This document shows positions 38,655-47,793 of a stretch of DNA of 64,000 bases, in pieces (positions within the stretch are counted from its first letter, which is position 1; the number at the start of each line of letters is the position of its first letter). This stretch comes from Sneathiella glossodoripedis JCM 23214. GTDB lineage: Bacteria > Pseudomonadota > Alphaproteobacteria > Sneathiellales > Sneathiellaceae. The notes below the pieces were generated by a model. The model did not search any database, was not told where the DNA came from, and saw only the letters and a list, made by a program, of their open reading frames with translations. Made by a program: the position numbers and the translations under genes. The stretch is from positions 558,001 to 622,000 of the forward strand of contig NZ_BAMS01000001.1 of NCBI RefSeq assembly GCF_000616095.1. Direction: 5' to 3'.

Positions 38655-41600
38655 ATGAACCTGCCAAGGGTACAGTCGGTTATTTTTGTACTTTTCCCAA
38701 TACTTGTATTGGGTGCAGCCGTTACTTTCTGGGTGGACCAGAATTACTCATTTTACGAGAATTACCCTCTTCACTCTGTTGTCAAGCTGATTGCTGCAAG
38801 TATAGCGTTGATTGTGTTTTTTGGCCTATCTGAAGGACACTCTTATGTCATCCTCAAATCATCGGAGACTATGCTATTCTCGGCGGCCTTGGTGGCGTTG
38901 GGGCTGTTGGATATTTTTCATGCCATAGAAAGCTCAGGGAGCAGCTTTGACTGGTTGGAAAGCTTTGGTACGGCTGTGGCTGGTGTACTATTTGCACTGC
39001 TTTGGTTGCCGCTAACATTGGTGAAAATTCCACGCTTTGTCGTAGGAGCGACAAGCGTGGGAATATTGATCGTAGTATCTGCCATGTTGCTCAAGCCGGA
39101 TCATTTTCCGCAATTGATCGTATATGATGCCCATAGCTCTGTTTCCATTGCGCTGAATCTAATTGGTGCGACTGGTTTCCTGATGGCGGCCTTCTATTTC
39201 CTGCGTCAGTTTTTTGTTAGCCGAAATTCACAATATGTTTTGTTGTTTCTGTTTTCGTTTTTACTCGCTGGTTCCGGGTTTCTTTATTTAATCGATATGC
39301 CTTGGTCGCCGATCTGGTGGGGTAAACAGCTACTGGAATTGCTCGCCCTTCTCGTTTTGGCAGCTTTTTTCCTGCATTCGTTCAGGGGCGTACTTTTGAC
39401 CCCTTTTAATACATTGCGTGGGAAAGTTATTCTTTTGAGCGCAGGGATTTCTGTCGCTGTGGCGGTGTTGGTAAGTGGTTTGAATTATATTCAGACAACG
39501 CAGAAAACGCTAGATGCGACAATAGAAAGCCTTTCCGTTAAAGCGCATTTGATGGCGCTGAGATTTCAAAACGCCTATGACGCGGTTCAAAATGACGTTC
39601 GGATCATCGCCAATACCCCTCCAATAACCGGCTTAATTCGCAGTCTCGAAAATGGGGGTGTTGACCCTACTGATGGATCAACCACAGCTCTTTGGAAGGA
39701 TAGGCTTGCAACAATTTTCTCGTCAGTGATGAGGGAAAATCCACATTATATGCGTATCAGATATATCGGCCTCTCCGAAAATGGCAGAGAGTTGGTTAAG
39801 GTCAGCCGTGCCCGTTTTGGATTTAGGGTTGTTCCAGACGTAGAGCTCCGTGAAAAAGCGAAAGAAAACTATGTAAAGACGGTACAAGAAGGACGAGACA
39901 CCTTCTTTTTCACCAAAGTGACTTTGAATAAGGAGAGTGAAGCACCAGACGGTCGCTCTGTTCCCACCATTCGTGCGGTTATGCCGGTCAAGAATTCTAG
40001 TGACGAACTTTACGGCTTGGTGATCATAAATGTTGATTTTGAAAGCTTGATGCAACGCATGTTCAGACATGCCAAGCCAACACAAAGTGCTTTCTTGATT
40101 AACCAGTCGGGTGATTATGTGGAGTATGATCCTAAAACTGGTTCGGTTCATTTGGAATATCATGAGCGTTTCACCAAAGAACAACCGGATTTTGTAAAAA
40201 CCATAGTTGCTTCTAGGCAGGATCAAGCTGTTTTGGAAGATGCCCAAAATCTGACGCTCTATAGTCGGATGCAGATCGATAAAAGTACAACAAGTGAATT
40301 TGTTGGGGCAATCATACGTGTTCCACGCGATGAAGTTTTGCAAAATGTAGTCGAGGTTCGCCGTGAGTCCATCTATTTGGCCGTCATTCTTGCGGTTCTG
40401 TCCGTGTTGGTTGCGCTTTTGGTTTCGCGCAAAATCACTGGCCCGCTTGAGCGGATGACTGAAAATATTAACGGGATCAAGGATTATGCTGATCCGCTTG
40501 AATTGCCAGTGAAGCTTAATGATGAAATTGGGGCTTTGGCCCGCGCCTTTTCGGAATTGACCCGCGGCATTCTGGATAGTGAAAGGCAAGCAACCGCAGT
40601 AATGGATACGGCCTTGGATGGGGTTATCATTATTTCTGAAGACGGGACAATTGAACGTTATAACCCCGGTGCTGAACGGATTTTTGGATATTCCCCGGAA
40701 GAGGTTATCGGCCGGAAAATCAATATGCTAATGCCGGAACCCCATAGCGGAGATCACGACCATTATCTAAAAAATTATATCCTGACAGGTTTAAAAAAGA
40801 TTATCGGAAGCGGCCGAGAGGTAGAGGGCCGACGAAAAAACGGAACTGTCTTTCCAATGAGTTTGTCGGTGAATGAGCTTGTACAAGATGGTCGGCGCAG
40901 CTTCACGGGGGTGGTCAGGGATATTAGTGATCGCGTTGCGGCTGAAGAACAGCTCAGATTGTTGCAGATGGTTATTGATTACTCACGCGATGTTGTCACC
41001 GTGACCACAGCAAACCCGGAAAACCCGGAAATTATCTATATCAATAAGGCTTCAAAAGAGGTTTGCGGGTATGAGCCGCATGAGATGATCGGGATGACCC
41101 CCAGAATTCTACAGGGCATTAAAACGGATAGGTCGCGACTGGATGAGCTTAAAGCCGCGCTTCGCAGTAACAGGGCATTTAATACTGAACTGATAAATTA
41201 CGCGAAAGATGGCAGAGAATATTGGGTCGACGTAAGTATTTTTCCGGTAAATGACGGTCAGGGCAATACAACACATTTTGCGTCTATCAGTCGTGATATT
41301 ACGGATAAAGTCAATTCTCAAAAAGAGAATGAAAGATTGATTGAGGATTTGCGACGTTCCAACCGGGAGTTGGATAACTTTGCTTATGTGGCATCACATG
41401 ACCTGAAAGCACCTTTGCGGGTGATAGATAACGCATCTCATTGGCTTGAAGAGGATTTGGAACAGTATCTTGATGAAGACACACGCGAAAGTTTTGATTT
41501 GTTGCGCAGCCGGGTTAAACGCATGGAGCGGCTTCTTGATGATCTATTGGAATATTCCCGCATTGGCAGAAAAGAGGATGCAGGGTATTCGCAAATTGTC

Positions 41601-42065
41601 TCGGGCGGTGAATTGGTGCGGGAGCTGTCACTTTTGATCAATGCGCCGCAAGAATTCGCTATTACTTTTTCAGATGCATTTTCCGTCATTGAGCTGCCGC
41701 GAATGCCATTACAGCAGGTTCTGCTTAACTTGATCAATAATGGCATAAAACATCACGATCGGTCGGATGGTAAAATCAACCTTGATGTGATCGATCAAGG
41801 CAACTTTCTGTTATTTACTGTTGAAGATGATGGGCCGGGCATCGCCGAGAAATATCAGGAACAGGTTTTTAAAATGTTTCAGACACTGAAGCCACGGGAT
41901 CAGGTGGAAGGAAGTGGAATGGGGCTTGCAATTGTCAAAAAACATATCGAGCTACTGGGGGGTAGCATCACACTTAGCTCCGAAGAAGGACATGGATGCA
42001 AATTTCAGTTTACATGGCCGAAATCGCAACAGCTAACCAGCGAGAGGGGGATTGCATATGGTTGA
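38655..42065 (+). CDS. multidomain sensor histidine kinase with FixL-like PAS
   Basis: A 1136-residue kinase. An N-terminal seven-helix MASE3-like membrane sensor (about residues 1-245, with LGLLDIFHA) is followed by another helix and a Cache-like periplasmic domain (about 285-555). A further helix and HAMP (about 560-625) come next. The first PAS (about 645-762) has His701-Asp-His-Tyr704 and Arg721, spaced as the heme His200 and Arg220 of rhizobial FixL. The second PAS (about 768-888) is LOV-like, but has Pro where LOV domains have the flavin-binding Cys. HisKA (ASHDLKAPLR, His near 914) and HATPase_c end the protein. Two receiver proteins follow, so it heads a signalling operon. Confidence 0.9.
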   Translation: MNLPRVQSVIFVLFPILVLGAAVTFWVDQNYSFYENYPLHSVVKLIAASIALIVFFGLSEGHSYVILKSSETMLFSAALVALGLLDIFHAIESSGSSFDWLESFGTAVAGVLFALLWLPLTLVKIPRFVVGATSVGILIVVSAMLLKPDHFPQLIVYDAHSSVSIALNLIGATGFLMAAFYFLRQFFVSRNSQYVLLFLFSFLLAGSGFLYLIDMPWSPIWWGKQLLELLALLVLAAFFLHSFRGVLLTPFNTLRGKVILLSAGISVAVAVLVSGLNYIQTTQKTLDATIESLSVKAHLMALRFQNAYDAVQNDVRIIANTPPITGLIRSLENGGVDPTDGSTTALWKDRLATIFSSVMRENPHYMRIRYIGLSENGRELVKVSRARFGFRVVPDVELREKAKENYVKTVQEGRDTFFFTKVTLNKESEAPDGRSVPTIRAVMPVKNSSDELYGLVIINVDFESLMQRMFRHAKPTQSAFLINQSGDYVEYDPKTGSVHLEYHERFTKEQPDFVKTIVASRQDQAVLEDAQNLTLYSRMQIDKSTTSEFVGAIIRVPRDEVLQNVVEVRRESIYLAVILAVLSVLVALLVSRKITGPLERMTENINGIKDYADPLELPVKLNDEIGALARAFSELTRGILDSERQATAVMDTALDGVIIISEDGTIERYNPGAERIFGYSPEEVIGRKINMLMPEPHSGDHDHYLKNYILTGLKKIIGSGREVEGRRKNGTVFPMSLSVNELVQDGRRSFTGVVRDISDRVAAEEQLRLLQMVIDYSRDVVTVTTANPENPEIIYINKASKEVCGYEPHEMIGMTPRILQGIKTDRSRLDELKAALRSNRAFNTELINYAKDGREYWVDVSIFPVNDGQGNTTHFASISRDITDKVNSQKENERLIEDLRRSNRELDNFAYVASHDLKAPLRVIDNASHWLEEDLEQYLDEDTRESFDLLRSRVKRMERLLDDLLEYSRIGRKEDAGYSQIVSGGELVRELSLLINAPQEFAITFSDAFSVIELPRMPLQQVLLNLINNGIKHHDRSDGKINLDVIDQGNFLLFTVEDDGPGIAEKYQEQVFKMFQTLKPRDQVEGSGMGLAIVKKHIELLGGSITLSSEEGHGCKFQFTWPKSQQLTSERGIAYG

Positions 42066-42510
42066 AATGATGAATGAACAAAACGGGACAAAACCACTTA
42101 ATATATTGCTGGTGGAAGATGACGATGGGGATGCGAAGGCTGTAAAGCGTACCTTTACCAAGGCGCGCATTGCAAACCCGATTATCCGGGCCATCGATGG
42201 GGTTGAAGCACTTGAACTAATGCGTGGTGAGAACGGTCACGAAAAACTTCGGGCGCCTTATTTGTTGCTGGTTGATTTGAACATGCCCCGTATGGACGGT
42301 ATTGAATTTGTAAAAGAACTTCGAAAGGACCCGGAATTTAGCAAAACGGTCGTCTTTATTCTCACTACATCCAAGAACGAGGAAGATAAAACGAAGGCGT
42401 ATGAGTTAAACGTCGCGGGCTACATCGTCAAAGAAACTGCTGGGCAGGATTTTTTGAACCTAGTGGATCTTGTTCAATCATATTGGCGAATTGTGGAATT
42501 GCCCGAGTAA
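42058..42510 (+). CDS. CheY/Rcp1-like response regulator
   Basis: A receiver-only protein of about 150 residues. It has the acidic pair in LLVEDDDGDA, the phospho-acceptor in LLVDLNMPRMDG, the conserved Thr in LTTSK, and VKET instead of the common VKP near the Lys. It resembles the Rcp1-type partners of phytochrome-like kinases. The start at 42058 has AGAGGGGG at 8 bases and overlaps the kinase stop by 8 bases, so it is surely its partner. Confidence 0.92.
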   Translation: MVEMMNEQNGTKPLNILLVEDDDGDAKAVKRTFTKARIANPIIRAIDGVEALELMRGENGHEKLRAPYLLLVDLNMPRMDGIEFVKELRKDPEFSKTVVFILTTSKNEEDKTKAYELNVAGYIVKETAGQDFLNLVDLVQSYWRIVELPE

Positions 42511-42539
42511 AAGCCAGAAAAGTTGGTGGTGTTTTTATA

Positions 42540-43448
42540 ATGAAAGATCGATTTTTAAGCCTTTTACATGTGGAAGATGATGACGGGGATGCCAAGGAGG
42601 TAATGCGATCCTGCCGTCAGGAATTTGGTGCGCAAAATCTTGATCTGACGCGTGTTGTGTCGCTAACTGAAGCAAAGGCGGCACTGAAGGAAAGACGTTT
42701 TGATGCAGTACTGCTGGATTTGAATTTGGGCGATGCGAGCGGGCTTGAGAACGTTCGGGCAATCAAGATTGAAAATCCAGATGTACCTATTGTTGTGTTA
42801 AGCGGTCAGGATAGTACAGATACAGCCCTTGAAGCCGTTCAGTATGGGGCTCAGGAATATCTGGTAAAGGGGCATAGCAACAGTCGTATACTGGGATTGA
42901 TTATCCGTTCTTCAATCGAGCGCAAAGCCTACGAGCGGCAATTATTTCGAATGGCAACGCAGGATGAACTAACCGGGCTCCCCAATAGACGGTATTTTAA
43001 AGAATATATGCAACAATGTATTCCCCGCGCGACCAGATGGAACAGAACTGAATGCATTTTGTTCATGGATGTGAACGGGTTTAAAAGCGTAAATGATACT
43101 TACGGGCATGATGTTGGCGACCTACTGCTAAAACAGGTCGCTGCCAGTCTAAGATCCGGATTGCGCATGAGTGACATGCTTGCCCGGTACGCTGGTGATG
43201 AGTTTGTGGCTCATCTGGATACGGGTGCTACAAACGCGAAAGAGGCTAGCGTGAGTGTCATCTCAAACATTGAAGACCAATTTCGGCGGGCTTTCACAAT
43301 TGACGGAAATGACATTAAAACGGGCTTAAGTATTGGAGTTGCTTTCTTTCCCGATCATGGCCGAGACACCGAGGCCCTAATTAAAAGCGCCGATAAAGCG
43401 ATGTATAAAGCGAAACAGGCTGGCATTTCACACGCAATCGCGGACTAA
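42540..43448 (+). CDS. response regulator with GGDEF diguanylate cyclase domain
   Basis: A protein of about 302 residues. The receiver domain (about 1-125) has LLHVEDDDGDA and the acceptor Asp in VLLDLNLGDASG. The GGDEF domain (about 145-300) has DELTGLPNRRYF and the active-site variant AGDEF, which is compatible with activity. No RxxD inhibitory site is obvious before it. The ATG at 42540 is chosen because receiver homology begins there. It likely converts the kinase signal into c-di-GMP. Confidence 0.92.
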   Translation: MKDRFLSLLHVEDDDGDAKEVMRSCRQEFGAQNLDLTRVVSLTEAKAALKERRFDAVLLDLNLGDASGLENVRAIKIENPDVPIVVLSGQDSTDTALEAVQYGAQEYLVKGHSNSRILGLIIRSSIERKAYERQLFRMATQDELTGLPNRRYFKEYMQQCIPRATRWNRTECILFMDVNGFKSVNDTYGHDVGDLLLKQVAASLRSGLRMSDMLARYAGDEFVAHLDTGATNAKEASVSVISNIEDQFRRAFTIDGNDIKTGLSIGVAFFPDHGRDTEALIKSADKAMYKAKQAGISHAIAD

Positions 43449-43601
43449 CGGTATTGTGTGCGCGAATTTAGTTTTCACATACCTAAGCGCTGCTCCTTCA
43501 TTCAACAAAAAGAATTTCATTTCCTGTTCATCAGGCAGCGAACATATGAAAAGCTGCTGCCTGAGATATTTAACCCGCCTTTAGCAGGTGATTTCGGTAG
43601 A

Positions 43602-44477
43602 TCACGCAGGCGAATAAATAGGCTTTAACCCTTCGATAAGAGCAGCTTGTATAGGGGCGCTTGCATCGTTCAGTGCCTGTACACCCATATCATGACCCAC
43701 TTGCGTCCTAATAGGCCTTGGGCCATCAGCATTTATGAGCTGTAGGATACTGGTGGCCACATTGACTGCATCAGTTGCCCGATCACCTTGTTCAAACATG
43801 GCTTGAAAAGAACCAAGTAGTTTTTCTCGACCACCAGCAAGCACCCCATATTCGCTTAGGCGATGATTATCTGCTGGAGCGGGTGCGGTTTTAACCAAGT
43901 CAGTGCCATGCCCACTGGGTTCGATAAGGACGGATTCAATTCCGAATGCTTCAAGCTCATAATGCAGCGTTTCGCAATATGCCTCCATCGCCCATTTGGA
44001 GGCACAGTAGACGCCAAAATACGGGATCGCAAAACGACCAGCGGCAGAGCTCAGGTTTATCAGTAATCCGCTTTTACGTTCCCGCATGTGGGGCAAAACA
44101 GCTTGGCAGGTTCTGATGACACCATAAAGATTGACGTCAAAAAATGTCTGCACCTGTTCAAGGCTGTAGGCTTCCGTCAGGCCTGTTGGCATAACGCCCG
44201 CGTTGTTAATCAATATATCTATGGTATATTTCTGTTCGATTTTCTCAATGGCTTGCTGAACCGATATGTCGCTGGTGACATCAAGTTCAATGGGCTCAAG
44301 CAAGACCTTGTTTTCATCCGCCCAAAGCGTCAGTTCGTCGGAAATTTTCTTGTTCTGCCCTGTAATATTGCGCATGGATGCGTAGACCCGATAGCCATTT
44401 TCTGCAAGCAGCTTTGCGGTGAGAAATCCAATGCCGCGACTTGCACCGGTTACCAATACTGTTTTTGGGTTTGTCAT
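43602..44477 (-). CDS. SDR family oxidoreductase
   Basis: A 291-residue classical SDR. The nucleotide motif TGASRGIGFLTAK is at about residues 9-21, followed by NNAG, the catalytic Ser in NLSSAAG and YCASK. It is 3 bases downstream of the TetR gene and on the same strand, so it is co-transcribed and probably the regulator's target. The substrate is unknown. Confidence 0.9.
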   Translation of the reverse strand: MTNPKTVLVTGASRGIGFLTAKLLAENGYRVYASMRNITGQNKKISDELTLWADENKVLLEPIELDVTSDISVQQAIEKIEQKYTIDILINNAGVMPTGLTEAYSLEQVQTFFDVNLYGVIRTCQAVLPHMRERKSGLLINLSSAAGRFAIPYFGVYCASKWAMEAYCETLHYELEAFGIESVLIEPSGHGTDLVKTAPAPADNHRLSEYGVLAGGREKLLGSFQAMFEQGDRATDAVNVATSILQLINADGPRPIRTQVGHDMGVQALNDASAPIQAALIEGLKPIYSPA

Positions 44478-44480
44478 ATT

Positions 44481-45080
44481 TTATCTGCTTTCGCGAAAAG
44501 TTGTTTTAAGGAAGAGTTGAAGTGGAGAGCCGTTTTGGACGGCTTTCATGCGTGTGAGTGCGCCGCTCCAGGCATTTAGTAACCAATCGGCTGCTTCTTT
44601 ATCGGACAAATGCGTCAGTCCGATTTCAGATTTATCCAGTTCGCTAATGCAATCAGCAATGACGGCACATAGCGCAGTCCAATGTGTTGACAGTTCTTGT
44701 TTAAAAGTAGTGTGCTCTTCACTTAATTCGGTGGACAGATTGCACATCAGGCACCCTTGTGAAAAATCACGGGCCTCAAAGTCATCATACGCCATTTGGA
44801 AAAAGGATTTTAATCGCGCCAGCGCCGGTGTGCTGTGCTCTTTCAGGATCTTCTCAGCCGTTGCAAGTTGTTCTGCGTTGTAGAATCTGGACACCTCAAC
44901 CGCAAATTCCTCTTTGGAGGAAAAATAATGGTAAAAAGATCCTTTGGGGACATTTGCCTCTCGCAAAATATCGCTAATCCCAACAGCTGCGTAACTGTTC
45001 GCTCGAATTAACTTAAGACCAACAGACAGCAGCTTTTCTCGCGTGTCGGCATAAGTCGCTTCATTCTTCTTTCGAGCCAT
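44481..45080 (-). CDS. TetR-family transcriptional regulator
   Basis: A 199-residue regulator with a helix-turn-helix containing GISDILREANVPKGSFYHYF. The C-terminal half has CLMCNLSTELS, typical of the electrophile-responsive AcuR/NemR-like branch. Start 45080 is favoured by GGAGGGAG 6 bases upstream; the frame could open at 45137. It is in an operon with the SDR. A palindrome in its upstream region is a likely self-regulatory site. Confidence 0.88.
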   Translation of the reverse strand: MARKKNEATYADTREKLLSVGLKLIRANSYAAVGISDILREANVPKGSFYHYFSSKEEFAVEVSRFYNAEQLATAEKILKEHSTPALARLKSFFQMAYDDFEARDFSQGCLMCNLSTELSEEHTTFKQELSTHWTALCAVIADCISELDKSEIGLTHLSDKEAADWLLNAWSGALTRMKAVQNGSPLQLFLKTTFRESR

Positions 45081-45160
45081 ATTTCTCTCCCTCCAGCCTT
45101 TGGTGCAGGTGGCAACCAGACTCCTTGTCCACGTCAACAGCCATCAATTTTGAAATAAAA

Positions 45161-45172
45161 TAGACCGGTCGA
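45161..45172. promoter_or_regulatory. GACCGGTC palindrome upstream of the TetR gene
   Basis: TAGACCGGTCGA contains a perfect 8-bp palindrome 81 bases before the TetR start. It is a plausible operator for that repressor. Confidence 0.45.
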
Positions 45173-45258
45173 TTATAAATTTCAACTAATTTTATGTGGG
45201 AGGTTCGCTATCGTGGGTTTTAGGGGTGTTTACTGCTCGAGAAAACCAGAAGAACAAA

Positions 45259-45341
<83 letters not shown>

Positions 45342-45706
45342 TCGGGTGTGATAGAAAGTTTAAAAATATCAATCTGTTAAGTGCGCCGATGATAACCTAC
45401 CGTCTTGTCCTGAGCAAGAGATATGTTAGTTTAATGTAATAACTAATGTGACAGCACTGTGACAAAATATCGTTACTTTTTCTCGGAAGCTGAATGGTCG
45501 TAGTAGGCCCGTGTTCAAGTTTGACCGCCGAATTCCCAAGCCCCTGCCCTACTTTTTTAAAGCTGCTAAACACTCTTGTTTTTATTATTGATTATTGCTC
45601 TCTTATAAATAGAATTACTAGACATAGTAAGGTACCCTTAAGAGTATGTTTGCCAAGTTGAACTGAGTAGATATGAATACATGGGTAATCGAAAGGAAGG
45701 GATCCA
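45342..45706. other. left-end island noncoding region
   Basis: No gene is seen here. It contains the paired TGTGACA motif at 45447-45464. Just before the first island gene is a strong ribosome-binding site (AGGAAGGG). Confidence 0.5.
45447..45464 (+). promoter_or_regulatory. candidate integrase arm site, left end
   Basis: TGTGACA-N4-TGTGACA: two copies start 11 bp apart, one helical turn. The same arrangement and orientation occurs at the other island end (56134-56151). It lies 106 bp inside the left repeat. Confidence 0.55.
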
Positions 45707-46144
45707 ATGCTAGAAGTTAACGATGTTAAAGAGTTTGTTAAGGCTTTAGTAGAGGCATGTCCTGAGCTAACTCCCGTGCCGTCGAAGAGCGGTTTAATTG
45801 ATCTTGTACATCTATCAGTATATGAAACTAGTCGCGGGTCTCCAATTGGCGTTGAGTATGATCACGCAAATTTCCTCAACATATGGGTTCGTCAAGCGGA
45901 TGTAGATATCGAGCAGTTACGTCTTAAAGAGTACGTCTGTAAAATCTGGCAGCCTGAGACCAAAACTGACAACAATGACAGTCCATGGAGAAGTTCTGAG
46001 GATGTATCAGGTCAGCGGAATGGTGCAAACAGTAATTTGGAATCTCCGGTGAGGCCTGTTTTTCAGAAGCATGACTTGTATCGATTTAAGGTAGATAAAT
46101 GTTCTCAAGTTTTGAGATTGTTTGGCGAGGTATTGGGGGCATAG
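45707..46144 (+). CDS. hypothetical protein next to HNH nuclease
   Basis: A 145-residue protein with no recognised domain. It is predicted soluble: an alpha/beta N-terminal part, a Ser/Asn/Asp-rich linker (about residues 85-115) and a short C-terminal helical segment. AGGAAGGG at 6 bases upstream supports the start and expression. It is followed on the same strand, after 111 bases, by an HNH nuclease. It could be a partner or regulator of the nuclease (inference), or unrelated cargo. Confidence 0.6.
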   Translation: MLEVNDVKEFVKALVEACPELTPVPSKSGLIDLVHLSVYETSRGSPIGVEYDHANFLNIWVRQADVDIEQLRLKEYVCKIWQPETKTDNNDSPWRSSEDVSGQRNGANSNLESPVRPVFQKHDLYRFKVDKCSQVLRLFGEVLGA

Positions 46145-46255
46145 CTCGTTATTAGCTTATGTAGTACGAAATCGCCTTTATTGAGCATTGATGTGCTTAG
46201 AGATGTAAAAATTAGTGCCATTGTGTAACTTGGTTATTAGATTTGAAGAGTTGAA

Positions 46256-47143
46256 ATGACTATACAGGAAACGAGCATAGACTACGAGGAGCTTCGGTCT
46301 CGCTTTCTACGGGAAACGACATACAAAAAATTTCCGCTTTCTAAGTATGAACTAGAAGAATCTAACTTAAAGCATAAGATTGAGCTGATTCAAAGCTTGG
46401 CTGACAAGAAGGACGCGAAAGAGACTGATAGAACGAAGTGGTTTGAGAGATTTCTTGGAGAGCTTTCAACTCATAGCTCGAAGTCTGGTTCGGTACCTTT
46501 TATTTTCAAATGCTCTAATGGTTCGGCTTATTTTCTGGACAAGGGAATTGTCAAATTCTTCATTCGAAATGATCTTATGGAGCCTTTAAGTAAAGAACAG
46601 CTCCATACAGACCCAGAACTTCTTCATCTAACATTAACTGATAAATATTGGGTTAAGCATTCAACGACAACTAATGCAATTGATCCGTTGGGGGAAGAAC
46701 TGTCGGATAAGTCGTTGAGGGAGGCCAAGAAAGTATTAGTAAAGTCGAGAGACAAACAGCGCCAGTTTAGAAATACTGTTTTTAGCAAGTTGGGGACACA
46801 GTGTTTGATAACTGGGAGCACCACAGAAGCTTTGTTGGAAGCGGCCCATATAGTGCCTCATAGTTTAACAGGTTCATTGAAGTATGACTTAAACGATCCC
46901 GCAAACGGATTAGTCTTGTGTGCAAACATGCATCGACTCTTCGACAAAGGGTTGTTAAGGATTGTTACAGACGGAGAAAATTACAAGGTAGAATTTTCTG
47001 ATGAGTTTAAGACTATCTGTGATGAGGAAGAGCTGCTTCAGTGGGATGGGCAACCAATACTGAGCCGTGTCATCGATAATAAGATTTACCCTAGCCCGAA
47101 TATGATTAGATTGGCAAATGTATTGAGGGATAAAGTTGAGTGA
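46256..47143 (+). CDS. HNH endonuclease domain protein (HNH_2 type)
   Basis: A 295-residue protein. Residues 1-170 are an unrecognised charged region, and 180-235 form an HNH_2 nuclease: Cys183 in CLITG, AAHIVPH with the catalytic His (198), Asn217 in DPANGLVLC, and His226 in MHRLFDKG. This domain is frequent in standalone type IV-like restriction enzymes and defence effectors (established). There is no methyltransferase beside it, so it may cut modified or foreign DNA. It converges with the CBASS genes and is not obviously part of their operon. Confidence 0.82.
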   Translation: MTIQETSIDYEELRSRFLRETTYKKFPLSKYELEESNLKHKIELIQSLADKKDAKETDRTKWFERFLGELSTHSSKSGSVPFIFKCSNGSAYFLDKGIVKFFIRNDLMEPLSKEQLHTDPELLHLTLTDKYWVKHSTTTNAIDPLGEELSDKSLREAKKVLVKSRDKQRQFRNTVFSKLGTQCLITGSTTEALLEAAHIVPHSLTGSLKYDLNDPANGLVLCANMHRLFDKGLLRIVTDGENYKVEFSDEFKTICDEEELLQWDGQPILSRVIDNKIYPSPNMIRLANVLRDKVE

Positions 47144-47310
47144 AGACATATCTCGGCAATGTTAAGGTTGCTGGCTCTTAACTCACACTCATCAGCTATG
47201 CGATCGTTGAGTTTGTGAAGAAGTAGGAGCTAATACTAAATTTTGCCTCACACTCATTTAGATCACATTATTTCACTAAAATTACTAGTTTCTTCTGAAT
47301 TTAGTGTTGT

Positions 47311-47793
47311 TTAGGTTTGTTCTGAGGAAGAGAGCTTGGCTTGAGCGATTGACTCTGGGCCGACGCCTGTGCCTAACCATACTCCGCTATGGATCCAAAG
47401 TTCGTAGTAATAAAGCCACTCAGCTGTCCACGGGATAGTGGTATCTGCAATTAGCATTTTATTTGTCCATTCCCGTTTATCGGGGTCAAACAAGCACAGG
47501 GCTGATTCTTCTGGGTTCTTTAGATTAAACATAAGGTGGGGTATTTCCTCAAAGGTCCCTCCTTTGCGAGGCCGTAATTTTGGACTAAGCAGTTGGACTT
47601 GTGGACAGCTATTACTGGTGTACATCCAAGCTAGACTGACTTTGTAAACCCTCTGAAAACCTCTGACACTGACATGCAGAACAATCCAGTCTGAATTCAC
47701 GTGGGCTAAATTAAAGGTTGGCCATCTACCTCTGATTCTATTTAGCTGGGTATGTACGGAGCGGATCTTTCTATCAGTTATGCGTTTTTTCAT
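47311..47793 (-). CDS. E2-like conjugation protein of short type II CBASS
   Basis: 160 residues from ATG 47793. The central motif SALCLFDPDKREW (Cys100) and the following TTIPWTAEWLYYYELW, then GVWLGTG, match the bacterial E2-like family found with CD-NTases. A His in IPHLMFN precedes the Cys as in E2 folds. In studied short type II systems this E2 acts on the CD-NTase C-terminus without an E1 (established in outline). The gene overlaps the CD-NTase 3' end by 20 bases, implying coupling. The frame is open to 47871, but homology-like sequence begins at about the chosen start. Confidence 0.85.
   Translation of the reverse strand: MKKRITDRKIRSVHTQLNRIRGRWPTFNLAHVNSDWIVLHVSVRGFQRVYKVSLAWMYTSNSCPQVQLLSPKLRPRKGGTFEEIPHLMFNLKNPEESALCLFDPDKREWTNKMLIADTTIPWTAEWLYYYELWIHSGVWLGTGVGPESIAQAKLSSSEQT

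Noticed and set aside
39723-40589. 288-residue open frame on the - strand inside the large sensor kinase
   Set aside because: The + strand encodes a continuous Cache-HAMP region; the reverse frame has no recognisable domain and no ribosome-binding site.
46256-47143. HNH protein as the CBASS effector
   Set aside because: It has no SAVED or other nucleotide-sensing domain that I can see, and it converges on the CBASS operon from the opposite strand; the TM-SAVED protein is the better effector.
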